Below, piece after piece: positions 5,499 through 12,792 of a stretch of DNA of 31,561 bases. The translations under genes were made by a program, and so were the position numbers. The stretch covers positions 1 to 31,561 of the IMG/VR virus record IMGVR_UViG_3300031951_000788; one strand, given 5' to 3'. The stretch's first letter is position 1. Every line of letters begins with the position of its first letter. The DNA is from a virus. The notes beneath the pieces are model-generated. The model was not told the DNA's origin and made no database searches. It saw nothing but the letters and a program-made list of their open reading frames with translations.

Positions 5499-6008
5499 TT
5501 ATGACTTGAAGACTGGCTTACCGAATCCCACAACTGTCACGGCTTGTGACCTGCGGAGTTTGGAACCATTCTTCTTCTTGTAGGCACGCACCTTGAGGCA
5601 GACTTGGCCTCCGTTGCGCTGGTCACCCTTCTTATCTGGGGCAGTGTTGCCTTCGATACAGGTGACTGTCCCGTCTCCGTTGTCCTTGACCACAATCCCT
5701 ACGTGAGAGATACGGTCAACGCCATCGTTCGGGAAATCAAAGAACACTACGTCTCCTGGTAGAGGGATTGCTTCCTCTGCCTTCTCCCATTGGTTCTTCT
5801 TCATAAAGGCTGTTGCTCCTGCCACTGTAGATACACAGTTAGGAATCTTCAAGCCCACTTCATTAGCACACCAGTTAACAAAAGAACCGCACCAAGGTAG
5901 GAAGTTTGCTTTTGTAAATGCGCCGTACTTTGTTTCGTTGTCCTTCGGACCTTCAATTACACCTAGTTCGCCTTCGGCTACCTTGATGAAGTCTAGTCTT
6001 TGTCCCAT
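5499..6008 (-). CDS. CHAP-domain endolysin
   Basis: A 169-residue cysteine peptidase/amidase of the CHAP (NlpC/P60-like) type. The catalytic cysteine is in LPWCGSFVNW (C40), the histidine in ISHVGIV (H102), and the third polar residue is in CIEGNT (E119/N121); PLPGDVVFF (82-90) is the typical strand before the histidine. The domain fills nearly the whole protein. There is no separate cell-wall-binding domain and no signal peptide, so export depends on a holin. It would cut peptidoglycan stem peptides or cross-bridges at the end of infection. The basic C-terminal stretch YKKKNGSKLRR (143-153) may help wall binding. It lies between two holin-like genes. Confidence 0.85.
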   Translation of the reverse strand: MGQRLDFIKVAEGELGVIEGPKDNETKYGAFTKANFLPWCGSFVNWCANEVGLKIPNCVSTVAGATAFMKKNQWEKAEEAIPLPGDVVFFDFPNDGVDRISHVGIVVKDNGDGTVTCIEGNTAPDKKGDQRNGGQVCLKVRAYKKKNGSKLRRSQAVTVVGFGKPVFKS

Positions 6009-6251
6009 TTACTCACTCGCTTTCTTGTCAACCTTAGCAAAGGCTGCGTTGATTTCTTCTGCGGTTAGGCTTCCATCGTTAAGGAAGAAGCGTGCAAGTG
6101 CTTCAAGTACACGGGCTGCACCTAGTGCGCCAGCCAGTACTGCTGCTTGCCATACTTCGATACCTACGAGGGAACCAGCACCGATAACTCCTAGTGCTTC
6201 TGCTGCAATGACTGCGAAAATACGCATCATTACGTTCTTAAATGTGGCCAT
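6009..6251 (-). CDS. Holin-like membrane protein
   Basis: An 80-residue protein with two hydrophobic segments, MRIFAVIAAEALGVIGAGSL (9-28) and WQAAVLAGALGAARVLEAL (34-52), separated by a short turn, and a polar C-terminus with the repeated-helix segment DGSLTAEEINAAFAKVDKK. Gly-rich first helix, GIE turn and a C-terminal T-x-E-E-I motif are common in holins of actinophages. It starts one base inside the stop of the preceding gene (TAATG) and ends directly before the endolysin. With the protein at 5295-5489 there are two holin candidates flanking the endolysin; either could be holin and the other an antiholin or accessory pore. Confidence 0.65.
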   Translation of the reverse strand: MATFKNVMMRIFAVIAAEALGVIGAGSLVGIEVWQAAVLAGALGAARVLEALARFFLNDGSLTAEEINAAFAKVDKKASE

Positions 6252-6421
6252 TATTCGTCCTTTAGGTTGCGGATGTTAAGAGTGATAGACCAGACAACAA
6301 GGGTGGCAATGATTGCGTAACCCACGATTGTCTTGGCTGAACCCTCTAGTACTACCCAAGCCACAAACATTCCTAAGAGTGTCCATAGTTGGTTAGCAAT
6401 ATCTGATATGAACTTCTTCAT
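6251..6421 (-). CDS. Small membrane protein of the lysis region
   Basis: A 56-residue protein. Its start ATG 6421 overlaps the stop of the secreted proline-rich protein (ATGA) and its stop overlaps the next start (TAATG), so it is tightly coupled on both sides. Two hydrophobic segments, LWTLLGMFVAWVVL (12-25) and IVGYAIIATLVVWSITL (32-48), are joined by a short EGSAK loop, and the C-terminus is charged. It probably sits in the cytoplasmic membrane. The context suggests a holin subunit, antiholin or lysis timing factor. No named family is recognised. Confidence 0.6.
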   Translation of the reverse strand: MKKFISDIANQLWTLLGMFVAWVVLEGSAKTIVGYAIIATLVVWSITLNIRNLKDE

Positions 6422-7716
6422 ATATTTCTCCTGTACGCGGCTAGTGCAGCAGATGCTGCTGCTTGAGTGGCTATGTTTCCTGCAATAACTGCAGCGATGA
6501 TTACCTTCTCTGATTGCTCGCGTACCTCAGGGGACATATCTGCACCGATATTTCCCAAGGCCATCAAGACTTGTCCAGGGTCGGTGAATAACTCTGCTAA
6601 TAATTCTGCTGGGTTCTCCAGCAAAGTAAGTGCTATAACTACCTCTGCCGTAAGAACCACACCGTTCTCCAGTTCCACTGGAGTATCAGGTGGCAACACG
6701 CTAAGGTCTGTATCTTCAGTGAGTTGTACCACTTCTGGTACAATAGGCTCAGGTGTAGAGATGGGAGTTTCAGGTTGAATAAGTTCTGGCGTTGGCTCAG
6801 GTTCAGTTGGTATGACCTCAGGCTCAAGTGGCTCTGGTTCCTCAATGACCTCAGGCTCCGTAGGAGTTTCAGTGACGGGTTCTTCATCTTCCGCGACAGG
6901 TTCTTCGACCACTGGTTCTTCTACAACTGGCTCACTTACTTCAGGAATCTGAAGACCAGGTTCATCAATGTTGTCTACCGTAGGTTCTGGCTCAGGCTCT
7001 GGTATAGGGTCTGGGATAGGTTCAGGTAATGGTTCAGGCTCTGGCGCTGGTGGCGGTACCACTACTGGCTCTGGTTGTACTACTGGTACTGGGTCGGGGA
7101 GAGGAGTAACTACAGGTGTTGGAATTGATTCTGCTGTTTGGGTATCTACCGTTGATGTTTCTACTGGTAGCACAGGTGTTAGAGATTCGGTACTTGAAGT
7201 CGGAGTATCAACAGTCGCAGAAGGTGTCTCAAGTGTGGAAGTCTGAGTATCAGAAGTTGTTGTTTCGGTCTCAGAAACAGTTGAGGTCTCAGAAGTTGGA
7301 GCAGTTGTCGTCTCCGAAGGAGCAGTCACCGTCTCAGAAGCAGTCACAGTTTCGGACTGAACGGTCTGCGTCTCAGGATTGGGACTTGCAACAAGGGTAG
7401 GAACTACGCCATTGTAGTAACCAGTAGAACTATCAGGAAGATTATCACTAACGTAAACATTGAATCCTGGTGGTGCATATCCGCCCTCGCAAAATAGTCT
7501 AGGGATGTAACCCTTGTCTGCAAAGAATTGGTTACTGTTATCCCATCCAATTTGATATGTCTGCTCTGTGTTCTCTTGATTAGCACACGTTACATCAGCG
7601 TAAGCAGTTGCTGCATATGCTTGAGGGTAGAGCAGAAATGTAGTTCCAATTAAAATAAAAAGTACTGATAACTTACTTGCTTTCCTTCTCGCAGAGGAGG
7701 AGATAGATTTGGTCAA
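6418..7716 (-). CDS. Secreted proline/glutamate/threonine-rich protein of the lysis region
   Basis: A 432-residue protein with an N-terminal signal peptide: basic SSARRKASKLS, hydrophobic core VLFILIGTTFLLYP, and a likely cleavage after AYA (about residue 35). The mature N-terminus (40-105) has two cysteines (C44, C76) that could form a disulfide. Residues 112-200 are Thr/Ser/Glu-rich with ETVTASETVT-like repeats, and 200-330 are a Pro-Glu/Pro-Val repeat like the rigid periplasmic spacer of TonB. The last 80 residues are helical and hydrophobic in two blocks (VVLTAEVVIALTLL, KVIIAAVIAGNIA). The start is TTG 7716 (no ATG is present), 44 bases inside the preceding gene. The layout suggests a protein that extends through the cell wall. 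It may assist lysis or be a surface or exclusion factor. No named family is recognised. Confidence 0.65.
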   Translation of the reverse strand: MTKSISSSARRKASKLSVLFILIGTTFLLYPQAYAATAYADVTCANQENTEQTYQIGWDNSNQFFADKGYIPRLFCEGGYAPPGFNVYVSDNLPDSSTGYYNGVVPTLVASPNPETQTVQSETVTASETVTAPSETTTAPTSETSTVSETETTTSDTQTSTLETPSATVDTPTSSTESLTPVLPVETSTVDTQTAESIPTPVVTPLPDPVPVVQPEPVVVPPPAPEPEPLPEPIPDPIPEPEPEPTVDNIDEPGLQIPEVSEPVVEEPVVEEPVAEDEEPVTETPTEPEVIEEPEPLEPEVIPTEPEPTPELIQPETPISTPEPIVPEVVQLTEDTDLSVLPPDTPVELENGVVLTAEVVIALTLLENPAELLAELFTDPGQVLMALGNIGADMSPEVREQSEKVIIAAVIAGNIATQAAASAALAAYRRNI

Positions 7717-7876
7717 CTCGTGTTTCCAATCGGTTCACTTGGTCTTTAACGGAACCGCCCCCATTTGGTTTTAACTCTGATAGATAGTGCTTAACAAGCC
7801 ACTTCACAAAGCCAGCAAACCCTACTGTTATTGTCATTATGGCAACGCCAAAGGCTGCCCATTCTGATGCAGCCAT
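7673..7876 (-). CDS. Small membrane protein with C-terminal coiled coil (DUF2746-like)
   Basis: A 67-residue protein with one N-terminal membrane helix (FGVAIMTITVGFAGFVKWLV, 9-28), a basic KHYLSELKPNGGGSVKD linker and an amphipathic helix VNRLETRVDQIYLLL. A TM helix followed by a glycine-containing linker and a heptad helix resembles the DUF2746-type proteins found near tail and lysis genes of actinophages; this is from memory and moderate in strength. It overlaps the tail gene stop by one base (TAATG) and its end overlaps the secreted protein by 44 bases. A role in lysis or as a membrane anchor is possible. Confidence 0.55.
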   Translation of the reverse strand: MAASEWAAFGVAIMTITVGFAGFVKWLVKHYLSELKPNGGGSVKDQVNRLETRVDQIYLLLCEKESK

Positions 7877-9864
7877 TACACAGTCCTAATCGTTATCTGA
7901 ATAATTCCTCCGAAGCCAGAGAAGCCTTTATCTGGTGGAGTACCGCGAGTGAAAGATATTTGTTCGATAACAGCCTGGCGTGACTCGCCAGTGCTGAGGT
8001 CTTGCCAAGTTACTACGTCTCCAGATTCCTCAATGTCTTCAAGGAGTTGGATTCTATCCATTGCTCTACCTTCGTAGCCAGTGACAACGTTGTATCTATC
8101 TGTCTCTAAGTCAAAGCAATAGACTGGGAACTGAATGACACGCTGGCGTGGGGTAGCAATGGTTGCCTTAGCCTGATAGCCCTTGAATACTGGGCCACGA
8201 CTATTGGTTGTACCATCTCTGTATAGAATAAACTTAAAGGCTACATACTCTTGAGCAGTAGCAGGGTTAGATGTACCAACTTCAATAGGGCTGATGCTTG
8301 CATCGTATGAGATGTGGTCATACTCAACGCCGTTCTTATCCACTGTCTCCAGTGTCATAGAACCGTAGGTAAAGTCACCACGTCCAAGAAGACGCTTGAA
8401 GTTCTTAGGCTCAAGTGTTCCGTAGCGGATGTTACCTGTAGTCAGGTATCCAGATGTGCGAAGAGTTGAGGCGTCTTCAATGTAGATTGTTCCATCTGTC
8501 GTGCCATTGTTTGCTGTGCAGAATACAAGCCTGTCAGTTACTGTTGGGTCATCGTTGCCGACGAATGCACAAGCGGTTGTCTTGTACCCAGTAACGCCAT
8601 CCATATACAAGTCATTAGCATAGGCAAAGCGTAGAGTTTCTAGTTCATTGGATAGGTCAATACGGATAACACCTGGCTCACCAGCCACGCCTGTAGCGCA
8701 CCACACATAGTGGTCGCGTGTTGCAAAGTCAAAGCAAGGCTGTGATGTTTCTACAATAAGTGGACCATAGTTGAGTGAACCATCTTGGTCAGATACTGCT
8801 GCCACTCGGATACCTCTGTTGGTACCAATCATCATATAGCCAAGGTAGTAATGAATCTTGTGGACAATCTCACCTGCTGGAAGTTCTGCTGCTACCACCG
8901 CTGAGGTGAGTGTAGGCATTACACCTGCTGTAGATAGTGTGAACTTCTGAATGGTTGATTGGATGCCGTTGTAGCCAGCAATGTAAATGGCTGGACCAGA
9001 TGCTGCCACAGATGTGTAAACGTGTGTAGAGGTTGGGTGAGAATAGATTGTAGTAGGCATAGCAGTTGCAGATGTAGAAAACTCATACACCTTGTTGTCT
9101 GCACAGAGAACGATACGGTCTTTGACGTACTCCATTGTTGCATTTGTAATGGCGCCAATCTCGTCAAACATCTTGACAACATCTGATGTATCCGCTGAAC
9201 TACCAGTAAGAGGTTTTTTGTAGACAGTCTTCTTGGTCGCTGTATTGGTAATCCAGTAGGCAAATGTTCCATCGTCACAGAGTGCGTAGACTGGGGAGTC
9301 TGTTCCTGAGGTATAATCTACAAAGTGAGTTACTGTTCCATTTGCTGCAATCTTATCAACATCATACTCATCTAGTAGAAGTACACCTTTATTTGTGCTC
9401 CACTTGATTGGACGTAGGTGTTGTTGTGTTACACCATTAGATGCAATAGCACCAGTAATTGTGTGAGTAGATGTGCAAGACTTTAGTAGTGTTGCCTGTC
9501 CCTTGGTCCAGACGTTGATGCCCTTGCTATCAGAGAAGCGATAGTGTCCATTCTCGTCTGTAGTAGCAGGGTCATAGAAGTTGATACCTGACCCAGAGTG
9601 GAATGACATCTGGCTACGAATCCACCAACCAGTAAGAGACTGCTCGCCTGGCTCAGTGCCATTGTCGAACTGGTCTTTACGAAATGGTGCAGTCTGACGC
9701 ACATAAGGGCGTGAGTCATTGATTGCGTAGATGAATGGAAGTCCACCAAGTGCTACGTCATAAGACATATCGGTGTTCTGCCAGATAGCAGTAGATGAAA
9801 CTACACCTACGTCAACTGCGATGGACCGTTCAGCACGGCCCTCGGTAATATCTCTGCCAGCCAA
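7876..9864 (-). CDS. Large tail protein, beta-propeller-like
   Basis: A 662-residue protein made almost entirely of short beta-strand segments, with repeated hydrophobic-then-aspartate patterns (VYALCDDGTFAYWIT, RIVLCADNKVYEFST, HVYTSVAASGPAIYIAGYNG, YVWCATGVAGEPGVIRIDLS) spaced about 45-60 residues apart. This is typical of beta-propeller blades in tail nozzle or tail tubular proteins of podoviruses. No enzymatic motif is visible. The start is TTG 9864, chosen because GGAGG lies six bases upstream and the nearby ATG is out of frame. It is the last tail gene before the lysis region. A distal tail or nozzle role is inferred from size, fold pattern and position; a host-binding role is also possible. 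Confidence 0.6.
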   Translation of the reverse strand: MAGRDITEGRAERSIAVDVGVVSSTAIWQNTDMSYDVALGGLPFIYAINDSRPYVRQTAPFRKDQFDNGTEPGEQSLTGWWIRSQMSFHSGSGINFYDPATTDENGHYRFSDSKGINVWTKGQATLLKSCTSTHTITGAIASNGVTQQHLRPIKWSTNKGVLLLDEYDVDKIAANGTVTHFVDYTSGTDSPVYALCDDGTFAYWITNTATKKTVYKKPLTGSSADTSDVVKMFDEIGAITNATMEYVKDRIVLCADNKVYEFSTSATAMPTTIYSHPTSTHVYTSVAASGPAIYIAGYNGIQSTIQKFTLSTAGVMPTLTSAVVAAELPAGEIVHKIHYYLGYMMIGTNRGIRVAAVSDQDGSLNYGPLIVETSQPCFDFATRDHYVWCATGVAGEPGVIRIDLSNELETLRFAYANDLYMDGVTGYKTTACAFVGNDDPTVTDRLVFCTANNGTTDGTIYIEDASTLRTSGYLTTGNIRYGTLEPKNFKRLLGRGDFTYGSMTLETVDKNGVEYDHISYDASISPIEVGTSNPATAQEYVAFKFILYRDGTTNSRGPVFKGYQAKATIATPRQRVIQFPVYCFDLETDRYNVVTGYEGRAMDRIQLLEDIEESGDVVTWQDLSTGESRQAVIEQISFTRGTPPDKGFSGFGGIIQITIRTV

Positions 9865-9895
9865 GGCATACCTCCACTACTAGAAAGAAATTGAA

Positions 9896-10129
9896 TTAGA
9901 GAACGAGTGTTGCTGCTTCTTCTTCGGTAAGAGGTGTACCTGCTACCAGTTTTGCACGAGCAGATGTCTTGAGTGCAGCCAGTGCTTCTGCTGCTGCTTC
10001 TTCTGTTGCCTTCTGTGCTGCATATGCTGCTGCATCTGCCTCACGCTGGGCGATTTCTTCTGCTGTTAGTGGACGCTCTGTAACTTCGCCTGTAGCGCAG
10101 TTTACTTCGATTGCTGTTGGTGTTGTCAT
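9896..10129 (-). CDS. Small alanine/glutamate-rich helical protein of the tail region
   Basis: A 77-residue protein. The N-terminus (IEVNCATGEVTERPLT) looks like a short beta hairpin and is followed by a long Ala/Glu helix (TAEEIAQREADAAAYAAQ and onward) and a final LTEEEAATLVL segment. Proteins of this form are common next to tail fibre genes of environmental phages and may act as small fibre-assembly or virion accessory factors. It lies between the receptor-binding-like gene array and the large tail gene. No specific family is claimed. Confidence 0.55.
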   Translation of the reverse strand: MTTPTAIEVNCATGEVTERPLTAEEIAQREADAAAYAAQKATEEAAAEALAALKTSARAKLVAGTPLTEEEAATLVL

Positions 10130-10144
10130 TGTATTTCCTTTTCT

Positions 10145-10660
10145 TTATAGTATGCCGTAAAGGGTTGCTGTTGAGCCTATTGCAAAATTATTTGAATTGT
10201 GGTCAACAAATGTAATAGTTGTAATTGCCGCAGTTCCAGACCATAATCCTGCAAGTATATGAGCGTAAGCAAGTGTTTGATTTGCTTCTTGCGTTATGTC
10301 TACTGAAAAAGATTTTTGATTTCCATTTGTGTAATTAGGAATATGAGCCTCTTGTGAGGTAAATGTGTTAGCAGTTGATGTGCCACCATTAAATTCACCC
10401 ACATACCCACCAGCATATCCTACGCCATCGCCAGTTGTTACAGCCGAACCATTGCCACGCAACCATTTAATTGAATAATTGCCAGCAGTAGAATCTGAGT
10501 TAAATCTAATAAGCATTGCATCTGTGTCACGAGAGCCAGTTGCTCTTGAACTAATAACAACTTTCAAATCGGTGTAACCGCTAGGTATATTACTAAAGGT
10601 TACAGTAGAAGCAGAAGCGGTTAGTTCTGTGGAACTAATTTTATATAACTGTAATGGCAT
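10145..10660 (-). CDS. Receptor-binding-like tail protein, paralogue type A, copy 2
   Basis: A 171-residue beta-rich protein, last of six consecutive paralogues. Shared landmarks are TVTFSNIPSGYTDLKV near the N-terminus, IRFNSDSTAGNYS in the first third, GLWSGTAAITTITF, and the final IGSTATLYGIL. It is closest to the protein at 11762-12274: both have a Q-E-x-x-I-P-N-Y segment (SQEAHIPNY here) followed by K-S-[FL]-S-[VI]-D. The family looks like a jelly-roll domain used in tail fibres and receptor-binding proteins of environmental phages; the binding target is unknown. Its ATG overlaps the stop of the previous paralogue by one base, exactly as in the other module copy. Confidence 0.65.
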   Translation of the reverse strand: MPLQLYKISSTELTASASTVTFSNIPSGYTDLKVVISSRATGSRDTDAMLIRFNSDSTAGNYSIKWLRGNGSAVTTGDGVGYAGGYVGEFNGGTSTANTFTSQEAHIPNYTNGNQKSFSVDITQEANQTLAYAHILAGLWSGTAAITTITFVDHNSNNFAIGSTATLYGIL

Positions 10661-11181
10661 TAGGCGTTACCTGCTTCTATTCCATAGAGTTTGAAAGTTG
10701 AACCAATTGCAAAGTTAACTGAGCCGTTAATTGTAATAGAAGTAATTGCTTCTGGTGTTTTACGCCATAAACCAGCGCCAGCAAGTGCAACGCAAGTTGT
10801 TCCCATAGAAGAATTTCTTATTAAAACACTTTTATTTGTTGTTGTATTAGCGTAATCCATAATATCAAATATTGTTATTCCAAATAGTCCAGCAGTATCA
10901 TTTGAACGTGGAAGTTGCTCACCAGATATGTTGCTTTGGTTTGATGCTCTATATGATATTGAAGAAGCAGTATCCCCAAATATCGCCGTCCAACTATAAT
11001 TTGTAGTTGTATCTGAATTAAATTGCAGCGATGCTGCTTGATATGTTGTTGTCGCTCCTCTTGCATTAATAACTAAACGTAAATCAGTATATCTTCCAGG
11101 TATGCTTGTGAATGTTACGGTTCCTGTTGCAGAGGTAAGAGTTGTTCCATCAATCAAGGCATAGGTAGCAGTCTTAGACAT
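10660..11181 (-). CDS. Receptor-binding-like tail protein, paralogue type B, copy 2
   Basis: A 173-residue beta-rich protein with the family landmarks TVTFTSIPGRYTDLRLV, LQFNSDTTTNYSW and IGSTFKLYGI. It pairs best with the protein at 12274-12783: both have an S-[YF]-R-x-[ST]-N segment (ISYRASNQSNI here), an L-W-R-[KN]-T segment before AITSI, and end in LYGI[EK]AG. Six bases separate it from the preceding paralogue. The divergence in the middle of the protein, with conserved ends, is what would be expected if the central loops contact variable host surface structures; that role is inference. Confidence 0.65.
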   Translation of the reverse strand: MSKTATYALIDGTTLTSATGTVTFTSIPGRYTDLRLVINARGATTTYQAASLQFNSDTTTNYSWTAIFGDTASSISYRASNQSNISGEQLPRSNDTAGLFGITIFDIMDYANTTTNKSVLIRNSSMGTTCVALAGAGLWRKTPEAITSITINGSVNFAIGSTFKLYGIEAGNA

Positions 11182-11187
11182 TTATCA

Positions 11188-11760
11188 TCATCCTTTTATG
11201 CCGTATAGTGAGAAGCGGGAATACTGAACAAAACCAGAACCGTTATGTATTAATTCTATTGAAGTTATATTACCCGTATTATACCAACAGGTAGAAGCCA
11301 TTTCTATTAAACCACTACCGTTTAAGTCTTGACCTCCAAGACTGCGTAAGGTTTTATTTTTATAGGTTGATGAATAATCTAATATAGATATTACTCCAGC
11401 CGAAAATATATTAGCAGTAGTTGATATGCCGCCGTTGCGAATGATTAGAGGTGTTGATGTTGCAGATTGCGCTTGAGCGCCAGCCGTAGCACCATTTCCG
11501 TTAACATTGTGTGCTGAATAATTACTACCAGAATCTGATTGATACCTGATATAAATACCACCGCCACCAGCAGTTGGTGCTTTTGCTATAAATCTAATTT
11601 CAAGATGTTTATAGTTTTGCGGTATATTAGAAAAAGTAATTGTTCCAGTTGTACTAGAAAGTAGCGTAGTAGCAATAGGCTCCATATAGTAGTTGTCAGC
11701 AGATGCAATGTCATACTTTGTACCAGTAAGACCATTGGTAGTTAACCTAGTAACTGCCAT
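11188..11760 (-). CDS. Receptor-binding-like tail protein, paralogue type C, copy 2
   Basis: A 190-residue protein with a longer N-terminus than types A and B, opening AVTRLTTNGLTGT, then TITFSNIPQNYKHLEIRF, a Gly-rich segment, SDSGSNYSAHNVNGNG, and YKNKTLRSLGGQDLNGSG before the terminal YSRFSLYGIKG. It pairs with the protein at 12793-13392, which shares the MA[IV]TR opening, IP-x-x-YKHL, and KTLR-x-L-x-G-x-D-x-NG-[SA]-G. The extended N-terminus could be the part that docks on the tail. It begins one base after the preceding paralogue's stop. Confidence 0.65.
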   Translation of the reverse strand: MAVTRLTTNGLTGTKYDIASADNYYMEPIATTLLSSTTGTITFSNIPQNYKHLEIRFIAKAPTAGGGGIYIRYQSDSGSNYSAHNVNGNGATAGAQAQSATSTPLIIRNGGISTTANIFSAGVISILDYSSTYKNKTLRSLGGQDLNGSGLIEMASTCWYNTGNITSIELIHNGSGFVQYSRFSLYGIKG

Positions 11761-11761
11761 T

Positions 11762-12274
11762 TTATACCTCTGCTTTCACGCCATAGAGTGTGGCTGTTGA
11801 ATACTGGACAAAACTGTCACCGTTACCGCTAAAGATTGAAAGTGAACTGATTGTTGTAACTGATGACCATAGGTTAGCACTTAGATAAACATAGGCTGTA
11901 GTTGCATTGTTCTCTGCTACGGAATCAATTGATAGAGATTTATTTGTTGAGCCAGCATAGTTCGGAATGTAAATTTCTTGATTGCCAAAAGTGCTAGAAG
12001 TTGCAGTTGCAGCAGGTACATCTCCAATGTATAATACTGTTAAAGTTCCAGATGCAGCACTTGCTCCATTACCACTTATGTAACGATTGGTTATATTAGA
12101 GGTTGAACCATTTATCTTTAACTGTGAGTTATCCCAATTGGATGCACGATTAGAACGAACTGATATTTTAAGCATCAAGTCATTATAGTTCTGTGGGATA
12201 TTATTGAAGTCAATAGATGCTACCGCAGTCGCACCAACAGTTACCTCGGCTAGTTTGCTATATGTAAATGCCAT
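11762..12274 (-). CDS. Receptor-binding-like tail protein, paralogue type A, copy 1
   Basis: A 170-residue beta-rich protein: SIDFNNIPQNYNDLMLKI, then a variable centre, then GNQEIYIPNYAGSTNKSLSID, NLWSSVTTISSLSI and YSTATLYGVKAEV. The Q-E-x-x-IPNY and LYG endings link it to the type A protein at 10145-10660. Its ATG overlaps the stop of the type B gene by one base (TAATG). Like its neighbours it has no signal peptide or enzymatic motif, so a structural adsorption role is likely. Confidence 0.65.
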   Translation of the reverse strand: MAFTYSKLAEVTVGATAVASIDFNNIPQNYNDLMLKISVRSNRASNWDNSQLKINGSTSNITNRYISGNGASAASGTLTVLYIGDVPAATATSSTFGNQEIYIPNYAGSTNKSLSIDSVAENNATTAYVYLSANLWSSVTTISSLSIFSGNGDSFVQYSTATLYGVKAEV

Positions 12275-12783
12275 TATGAACCAGCCTTTATGCCGTATAA
12301 AGTGAAGGTAGAACCTGCTGCAATGTTGCCACCCGATATGGTAATTTTAATAGAGGTAATAGCATTTGTATTACGCCATAAATCTGCAAACATTTCAGTT
12401 GCAAAAGCAGCAGAGTTTGAACGCACAAGAGTTGTTTTGAAAACATTAGCATTTGCATAGTTAAGGAACTTTGCATTATACAATCCAAAACTACCGCTTG
12501 TTGGTGGTTCTGCGATATTAGATAAAAGAATGTTTGTATTGCTTGTTTGACGGAATGATACAGCAGTTGAGCCGTTTGCTCGAAGTCCCGTATTTGAATA
12601 CAAAGAACCAGTGCCGTTGTCATTATTAAATTGCATAGTTAAACCTTGACCAGAGGCTGATGCTTGAACGCTAGCAACAAGTTCTAAATCAGTATAATCA
12701 CCAGGTATAGTGCTAAAGGTTACTGTTGTTGATGCTGATGCAAGCACTTGTCTTGCTATAGGAGTATATGTCTGTGTTGGCAT
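12274..12783 (-). CDS. Receptor-binding-like tail protein, paralogue type B, copy 1
   Basis: A 169-residue beta-rich protein with TVTFSTIPGDYTDLELV, MQFNNDNGTGSLYS, VSFRQTSNTNIL, LWRNTNAITSIKI and GSTFTLYGIKAGS. The order and wording of these segments match the type B protein at 10660-11181. The start at ATG 12783 comes nine bases after the type C stop. The high Ser/Thr/Asn content and strand-length hydrophobic runs fit an exposed virion protein. Confidence 0.65.
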   Translation of the reverse strand: MPTQTYTPIARQVLASASTTVTFSTIPGDYTDLELVASVQASASGQGLTMQFNNDNGTGSLYSNTGLRANGSTAVSFRQTSNTNILLSNIAEPPTSGSFGLYNAKFLNYANANVFKTTLVRSNSAAFATEMFADLWRNTNAITSIKITISGGNIAAGSTFTLYGIKAGS

Positions 12784-12792
12784 TCTTCCTCC

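Larger units (their letters stand above)
10145..11760 (-). repeat. Tail module C-B-A, second copy
   Basis: Three genes in transcription order C (11188-11760), B (10660-11181), A (10145-10660), of 190, 173 and 171 residues. The spacing is six bases between C and B and a one-base overlap between B and A. Each protein is closest to the protein at the same position of the neighbouring module. The similarity is clear at protein level and diverged at DNA level, so the duplication is not recent. Confidence 0.65.

Noticed and set aside
6720-7400. Several open frames on the opposite strand and other frames across the Pro/Thr-rich gene, and direct DNA repeats resembling a short repeat array
   Set aside because: These are consequences of repeated Pro-Glu and Thr-Ser-Glu codons; the unit length is irregular and there are no spacers, so it is not a CRISPR array or independent gene set.
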